Positions 59,777-64,000 of a DNA stretch of 64,000 nucleotides are shown here, piece by piece. The notes beneath the pieces were generated by a model that made no database searches, was not told where the DNA came from, and saw only the letters and a program-made list of their open reading frames with translations. Source of the DNA: Candidatus Aminicenantota bacterium (GTDB lineage Bacteria > Acidobacteriota > Aminicenantia > Aminicenantales > Aminicenantaceae); assembly GCA_011772495.1 (NCBI GenBank), contig WVZL01000044.1, positions 1 through 64,000 on the forward strand, given 5' to 3'. The translations under genes were made by a program, and so were the position numbers. Positions within the stretch are counted from its first letter, which is position 1, and each line of letters begins with the position of its first letter.

Positions 59777-61054
59777 TTAGAATGGATAGACTTTTTTACC
59801 TCCCACAATGGTGATAGCCGGAGCTCCCTTTAGCTTCCAGTTGTGGAAGGGATTGTTCTGACTCTTGGATTTGAAATTATTGATGTCAACGATAATCTCT
59901 CTATAGAGGTTTAGGATAGTGAGGTCAGCATCCGCCCCCACGCTTATTCGACCCTTGTTTTTCAACCGTAGGATCTTGGCGGGATTCGTGGATATCATCT
60001 CGATAAATCTTTTCAGGGAAATGATTTTTTTATTAACCAATCTGTCCAGGATTAAAGAGACTGCGGTTTCCAGGCCGTTTATCCCAAAGGGTGCTTTATC
60101 GAATTCAACATCTTTCTCATCCGGAGCATGAGGCGCATGATCCGTAGCAATGACGTCCACCACTCCTTCCTTGACTGCTTCTCTTAGGGCCTGAACGTCT
60201 TCCTGGCTTCTTAAAGGAGGATTCATCTTCAGGTTCGTATCGTAGGTTTCAAGATAGGAATCATCCAGTAAAAGATGATGGGGTGTTGCTTCGGCTGAAA
60301 CTTTGATCTTTTTCTTCTTGGCCTGCTTGATAAGCTGAATAGCTCCTTTGACGCTTAAATGGGCAATATGGAGGCGAGCTTCAGCCTTCTCTGTGAGGAT
60401 GAGGTCGCGGGCTACGATTATCTCTTCAGAAGATTCCGGTATCCCCTTGAGGCCGAACAGATAAGAATAATGCCCTTCATGCATCACTCCTCCTTCGCTG
60501 AGGCTCTTGTCTTCGCAATGGTCGATGATGAGAGCATCCAAGAGTTTTGAATATTCGAGTGCCCGGCGCATGAGGTGGCTATTCAGAACAGGCTGGCCGT
60601 CGTCAGAGAAAGCCAGAGCCCCGGCATCCAAGAGGTCAGCCATTTCTGTCAGTTCCTTTCCTTCTTGATTTCTGCTGATCGAAGCGACGGGAAGGACATT
60701 GACCACAGCCTCTTTTTTGGCTTTGGAAAGAATGAATTCTGTGACTCCTCGATTGTCATTCACAGGTTCAGTGTTAGGCATACAGAGGATTGTCGTGAAA
60801 CCGCCTTTAGCAGCGGCCAGCGAACCAGTTTTTATTGTTTCTTTATGTTCCTGACCTGGCTCACGGAGATGAACATGCATATCGATAAATCCAGGGGCAA
60901 CCACGAGTCTCGAGGCATCAATGACATTTGCCTTGTTGGCGTCTATTTTTGGCTTGATATCCGCAATTTTACCCTTTTCGATGAGAATATCGAGAGTCTC
61001 ATCTATCCCTGAATGCGGATCGATGACTCTTCCATTCTTAATCAGCAGTCTCAC
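59777..61054 (-). CDS. pyrC: Dihydroorotase
   Basis: A 425-residue type I dihydroorotase, the third step of pyrimidine synthesis. It has HVHLREPGQEHKET with the metal-binding HxH, the SDDGQPV loop, IDHCED, and ATDHAPH near the C-terminus. The start overlaps pyrB by 17 bases, as is common for the pair. Confidence 0.96.
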   Translation of the reverse strand: MRLLIKNGRVIDPHSGIDETLDILIEKGKIADIKPKIDANKANVIDASRLVVAPGFIDMHVHLREPGQEHKETIKTGSLAAAKGGFTTILCMPNTEPVNDNRGVTEFILSKAKKEAVVNVLPVASISRNQEGKELTEMADLLDAGALAFSDDGQPVLNSHLMRRALEYSKLLDALIIDHCEDKSLSEGGVMHEGHYSYLFGLKGIPESSEEIIVARDLILTEKAEARLHIAHLSVKGAIQLIKQAKKKKIKVSAEATPHHLLLDDSYLETYDTNLKMNPPLRSQEDVQALREAVKEGVVDVIATDHAPHAPDEKDVEFDKAPFGINGLETAVSLILDRLVNKKIISLKRFIEMISTNPAKILRLKNKGRISVGADADLTILNLYREIIVDINNFKSKSQNNPFHNWKLKGAPAITIVGGKKVYPF

Positions 61055-61976
61055 GTTCTTTTCCTCCTAATAAAAGGTAGAGAACTGCCATTCTCACTGC
61101 GATTCCGTTTTCAACTTGTTTCAAGATGACAGATTTCGCAGAATCAGCCAGGTCTGTGGATAGCTCGACGCCTCGATTTATCGGGCCAGGATGCATGATT
61201 ATGGAGTTCTTTTTGGCCTTCTTGTACCTGTTTTTAGTCAGGCTGTAAAGGTTTCTGTATTCTCGAATCGAGGGGAAGGAATTGCTTTTCTGTCTCTCCC
61301 GCTGGATTCTGAGCATCATGATTGCATCTGCTCCCTCTACCGCTCGATCAAGACTGTAGTCAATCTCAACTCCAAAATTCTTAAACTCCGTTGGAAGAAA
61401 AGCAGGGGGACCAACGAGAATGATTCTTGCTCCCAGTTTTTGAAGTAGGAAGATATTTGATCGTGCCACCCTGCTATGAAGAATGTCTCCTACAATAACG
61501 ATTTTCAGGTCTTCGATCTTCTTTTTTTCCTGTTTTAGGGTGAGAGCATCGAGAAGAGCCTGAGTGGGGTGTTCATGATAACCATCGCCGGCATTGATAA
61601 CGTGACTCTGGCAGAAAGTGGAGATGAAGTACGGCGCACCTGCGCAATAATGACGGATAACCAAGGCATCAGGCTTCATGGCCTCAAGATTTAATACTGT
61701 ATCTTTAAGGCTTTCTCCCTTGGCAAGGCTGCTCGCTGTTTGATTGAAGTTGACGATATCAGCACTCAGTCTTTTGGCCGCTAATTCGAAGGAACCTCGA
61801 GTTCGAGTGCTCGGCTCGAAAAAGAGGTTAATGATTGTTTTTCCTCTCAAGGTGGGCACTTTTTTGATTTCCCGGGTGGAAATTTCAAGGAAAGATTCAG
61901 CTGTGCTCAAGATAGTATTGATTTCAGAAGGAGTTAGAGAACGGATTTCAAGAAGATGTTTGTGTTTAAAGGCCAA
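61038..61976 (-). CDS. pyrB: Aspartate carbamoyltransferase catalytic subunit
   Basis: A 312-residue catalytic subunit joining carbamoyl phosphate and aspartate. It shows FFEPSTRTRGSFE, HPTQALLDALT and MHPGPINRGVEL. No pyrI regulatory subunit is present, so control probably lies with PyrR. It follows pyrR by 14 bases. Confidence 0.96.
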   Translation of the reverse strand: MAFKHKHLLEIRSLTPSEINTILSTAESFLEISTREIKKVPTLRGKTIINLFFEPSTRTRGSFELAAKRLSADIVNFNQTASSLAKGESLKDTVLNLEAMKPDALVIRHYCAGAPYFISTFCQSHVINAGDGYHEHPTQALLDALTLKQEKKKIEDLKIVIVGDILHSRVARSNIFLLQKLGARIILVGPPAFLPTEFKNFGVEIDYSLDRAVEGADAIMMLRIQRERQKSNSFPSIREYRNLYSLTKNRYKKAKKNSIIMHPGPINRGVELSTDLADSAKSVILKQVENGIAVRMAVLYLLLGGKERETAD

Positions 61977-61990
61977 ACGCTCTCTTCCTC

Positions 61991-62545
61991 CTATTTGAGT
62001 TTTATCGGCTCGGTGATAAGAACTTCATCGCAATTGTCAATTTCTTTCAGTTTAACCTGGACGAGTTCCCTCTTCGAAGTAGGAAGGAACTTGCCCACAT
62101 AATCTGCTCTTATGGGTAGCTCTCGGTGTCCCCGATCGATGAGGACTAAAAGCTGGATTGATTTGGGGCGCCCCAGGTCAATCAGGCTATCCATGGCTGC
62201 CCTTATAGTTCTTCCAGTGAAGAGTACGTCATCAACCAGAAGAATGTCTTTTTTTGCAACTGAAAAATTTATTTCTGTTTTCCTTACCATGTGCTGGGCT
62301 TCGATTTTGGAGAAGTCATCTCTATAAAGAGTGATGTCTAAGACTCCCACGGGAATGTCCACCTTTTCCAGTTCTTTTATCAGTTTTGATATTTTCTTCC
62401 CCAAGTAAATTCCTCTTGTTCTTATTCCGACGATAACTAGATTTTTCAGATTCCGGTTGCGTTCGATGATTTCGGTTGTCATTCGATGAACAGCTCTTCT
62501 TATTTTGCGCGAATCCATAACTTTAGCTTTGATTTTTTCTTTCAT
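61991..62545 (-). CDS. pyrR: PyrR, pyrimidine regulator and uracil phosphoribosyltransferase
   Basis: A 184-residue PRT-fold protein. The PRPP-binding loop is ILLVDDVLFTGRTIRAAMD, and VGIRTRGIYLG and LVLIDRGHRELPIRADYVGK are typical. In other bacteria PyrR binds pyr mRNA leaders to attenuate transcription. I did not find its known RNA-binding consensus in the 310-base leader. It starts the pyrR-pyrB-pyrC-rnc run. Confidence 0.95.
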   Translation of the reverse strand: MKEKIKAKVMDSRKIRRAVHRMTTEIIERNRNLKNLVIVGIRTRGIYLGKKISKLIKELEKVDIPVGVLDITLYRDDFSKIEAQHMVRKTEINFSVAKKDILLVDDVLFTGRTIRAAMDSLIDLGRPKSIQLLVLIDRGHRELPIRADYVGKFLPTSKRELVQVKLKEIDNCDEVLITEPIKLK

Positions 62546-62659
62546 GAACTAGCTCCTGTCTAGCTGAAGTGCCTTTTTTGCCTTCTCTCTAGAAGGAAAA
62601 TATAGTATTTTCTCTAAGAAAATGCCGTATCTTGGCAAAAATGTCAAGAAGATAAGGAA

Positions 62660-62802
62660 GCTCAGAGGCCAGTGGACTCAGTAACACGCTGCTTTTTCCC
62701 CAACGAGGAAAAAGCTACTCGGTTTCAGGCTTCACTCTTCTCTCCACAGGAGAGAAACCATGCCCACTCAGCCTTCAAACGGTTTTTTCATCCACTGGCC
62801 TT
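62660..62802 (-). ncRNA. Candidate structured RNA between ribF and pyrR
   Basis: The region folds around a closing stem of 11 perfect pairs, AGGCCAGTGGA (62666-62676) with TCCACTGGCCT (62791-62801). Inside are a nine-pair hairpin GCTTTTTCC/GGAAAAAGC (62691-62699 with 62707-62715) and a second arm, AGGCT/AGCCT plus GTTT/AAAC (62722-62731 with 62770-62780), capped by TTCTCTCC/GGAGAGAA (62738-62745 with 62749-62756). This makes a three-way junction. A minus-strand -10 box places the start at the base of the closing stem. It could be an independent RNA such as a 6S-like RNA, or a riboswitch-like leader of pyrR. I cannot name the class. Confidence 0.65.
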
Positions 62803-62808
62803 CGCCTG

Positions 62809-62837
62809 ATTATAAGAAGTGGTTCGGATACTTTCCA
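62809..62837 (-). promoter_or_regulatory. Promoter candidate for the structured RNA
   Basis: TATAAT (62814-62809, minus strand) follows TGGAAA (62837-62832, four of six matches to TTGACA) after 17 bases. The predicted start near 62802 coincides with the first base pair of the RNA's closing stem, which supports both features. Confidence 0.55.
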
Positions 62838-62856
62838 GGAATTTTAAAATATCTAT

Positions 62857-63780
62857 TCACTTATTTAGCTTGAAATAAGCTTTAGCTTGCTCTAGGTCTT
62901 TCTGGATTTGACTAGAAAGGGCTTCGGGTGATTTGAATTTGATTTCATCTCTGATCTTTCTTATAAATCTTACGGCAATTTCTTGTCCATAGAGCTTTTT
63001 GTCAAAGTCCATGATATAGGATTCAATCTGCATATCCTCTTGTCCAAAAGTAGGGCGGAACCCAGCATTGGTGAGGGAAGCATACGTTCTTGAGTCGATC
63101 AAGATCTGGGAGACATAGACCCCCTTGGGGATGATTTCGTTCTCAGTTTCTATGTTGGCGGTGGGAAAGCCAAGAGCTTTACCCCTATCCTTTCCCCTGA
63201 TTACCTTTCCTTCAATTTCATACGGCCTTCCTAACAATACATTTGCCTCTTCGATCTTTCCTTCTTGGAGAAGAGTCCTGATCATACTGCTGCTCACAGT
63301 TCTCCCCTTCTTGATGACCTTTGGGATCTCATGTACACGAAAATTCAGTTGAGCGCTCATTGCCCGAAGGGTGTTTATATTCCCCGCTCGATTTTTTCCA
63401 AAATGGAAATTTTCTCCAATCACGATTTCCTCTGCTTTGAGAGCGCTGACCACGATTCTATGGATGAACTCATCGCTCGATAGACTGGAGAACTCCTTAT
63501 TGAAAGGAGTGATAAGAACGCCATGAACACTGAATCTCTCAATAGCTTTCAACCGTTGATTCAGAGTCTGGATCATCTTGACCTTGCTTTTTCCCAAGAT
63601 GATGTCTGGGTGCGGTGAAAAGGTCAAGACTAATGAGAAGAGATCATATTTTTGGGACTCCTGAACCAGAAATTGCAAAATTTTTTTATGGCCCAGATGG
63701 ACGCCATCAAAGTTGCCTATAGTGATGATTGTTTTTTTTGGAAGAGAAGGTGAAGCCTTTAAGCCGTGTAAAACTTCCAT
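62857..63780 (-). CDS. ribF: Bifunctional riboflavin kinase/FAD synthetase
   Basis: A 307-residue enzyme making FMN and FAD. The N-terminal adenylyltransferase part has IGNFDGVHLGHKKIL and GENFHFGKNRAG; the C-terminal kinase part has GKALGFPTANI and the ESYIMDFDKKLYG segment. FAD is in high demand for the Hdr, Flx and Frd flavoproteins in this window. It begins four bases after the DUF1844 gene. Confidence 0.96.
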   Translation of the reverse strand: MEVLHGLKASPSLPKKTIITIGNFDGVHLGHKKILQFLVQESQKYDLFSLVLTFSPHPDIILGKSKVKMIQTLNQRLKAIERFSVHGVLITPFNKEFSSLSSDEFIHRIVVSALKAEEIVIGENFHFGKNRAGNINTLRAMSAQLNFRVHEIPKVIKKGRTVSSSMIRTLLQEGKIEEANVLLGRPYEIEGKVIRGKDRGKALGFPTANIETENEIIPKGVYVSQILIDSRTYASLTNAGFRPTFGQEDMQIESYIMDFDKKLYGQEIAVRFIRKIRDEIKFKSPEALSSQIQKDLEQAKAYFKLNK

Positions 63781-63784
63781 AAAA

Positions 63785-64000
63785 TCATGGTGTAATGATC
63801 TTTGCTTTTTCCAGGTAGATCATTTTCAGTTGGTCAATACTGGCCACTAAGAATTTTTCTTCTTCTGGGGTTAAATTTCCTTTGGTTTTTTCCTTTAGCA
63901 AATCAAGAATATCGATCAAGCGCTTGGCTAAATCTAGGTTTTCTTCTTTTTTTTGAGTCATGGGATTTTCGGTTTGGCCCAGCTTGATTAAGGCCTGGGT
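63785..64000 (-). CDS. DUF1844-family protein, 5' part beyond the window
   Basis: Only the last 71 codons are seen, ending with TGA at 63787-63785. They read ALIKLGQTENP, LDLAKRLIDILDLLKEKTKGNLT and FLVASIDQLKMIYLEKAK, the typical C-terminal helices of DUF1844 proteins. These small helical proteins have no known function. The stop lies four bases before the ribF start, which suggests one transcript. Confidence 0.85.
   Translation of the reverse strand, partial: TQALIKLGQTENPMTQKKEENLDLAKRLIDILDLLKEKTKGNLTPEEEKFLVASIDQLKMIYLEKAKIITP

Noticed and set aside
62546-62856. Classical PyrR attenuator (PyrR-binding loop plus terminator) upstream of pyrR
   Set aside because: I could not find the PyrR-binding consensus or a terminator hairpin with a T run after it; the fold found is a three-way junction instead.

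Overview
The window is about 64 kb of a moderately AT-rich chromosome from a Gram-negative, probably strictly anaerobic bacterium. The outer membrane is shown by two TonB-dependent receptors and an Omp85-type barrel. Anaerobic life is suggested by a large set of oxygen-sensitive iron-sulfur redox genes (Hdr, Kor, Flx families) and by the absence of any terminal oxidase. The mix (MTH938 and DUF1844 proteins, a Tat-type AmrS radical SAM protein, DUF362, DUF6599, Hdr/Flx/Kor genes, fused membrane/spermidine-synthase protein) reminds me of Candidatus Aminicenantes or related Acidobacteriota. That placement is an inference from gene content only.

Layout. 1-2980 (minus): a truncated ABC-2-type ATPase and argS. 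3094-10513 (plus): a glycine block, gcvT, gcvH, gcvPA, gcvPB, glyQ, glyS, joining the glycine cleavage system to glycyl-tRNA synthetase. 10738-12565: a PilZ protein and an eight-haem cytochrome. 12870-22967: signalling and uptake. It holds a giant beta-propeller histidine kinase, a GH13_18 sugar phosphorylase, a Na/phosphate cotransporter with a PhoU partner and a second histidine kinase. A minus-strand set then carries a nucleotide-translocase-like/HEAT protein, a cNMP-domain protein and a lone response regulator (21976-25887). 26330-29179: a GC-richer gene fusing a kinase-like domain to an Omp85-type barrel. 29402-39071 (plus): a PAP2 phosphatase, then two TonB receptors, a YfiR protein and a multi-PAS kinase that look like one sensing pathway.

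39129-51191 (minus) is the most striking region. It is a compact 13-gene run encoding HdrC, HdrB, a four-subunit 2-oxoacid:ferredoxin oxidoreductase (Kor), HdrA, an MvhD/FlxD-type protein, two Flx-type iron-sulfur proteins, a FlxA-type FAD/NAD(P)H module, and soluble fumarate-reductase-like iron-sulfur and flavoprotein subunits. Together these could form a flavin-based electron-bifurcating machine linking NAD(P)H, ferredoxin and fumarate/succinate, coupled to 2-oxoglutarate synthesis or oxidation.

51488-56781 holds a fused membrane/spermidine-synthase-like protein, a Tat-type AmrS radical SAM protein and a DUF362 protein, divergent from a DUF6599 protein. 56938-64000 returns to housekeeping: an AI-2E-type exporter, a Cys-rich unknown, an MTH938 protein, rnc, pyrC, pyrB, pyrR, ribF and the end of a DUF1844 gene.

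Non-coding features include a likely structured RNA of about 140 nt between ribF and pyrR with its own -10 box, two copies of a REP-like palindrome, a larger inverted repeat inside the Hdr/Kor/Frd operon, and several operator-like palindromes. I saw no tRNA, rRNA, CRISPR array, transposase or phage gene.
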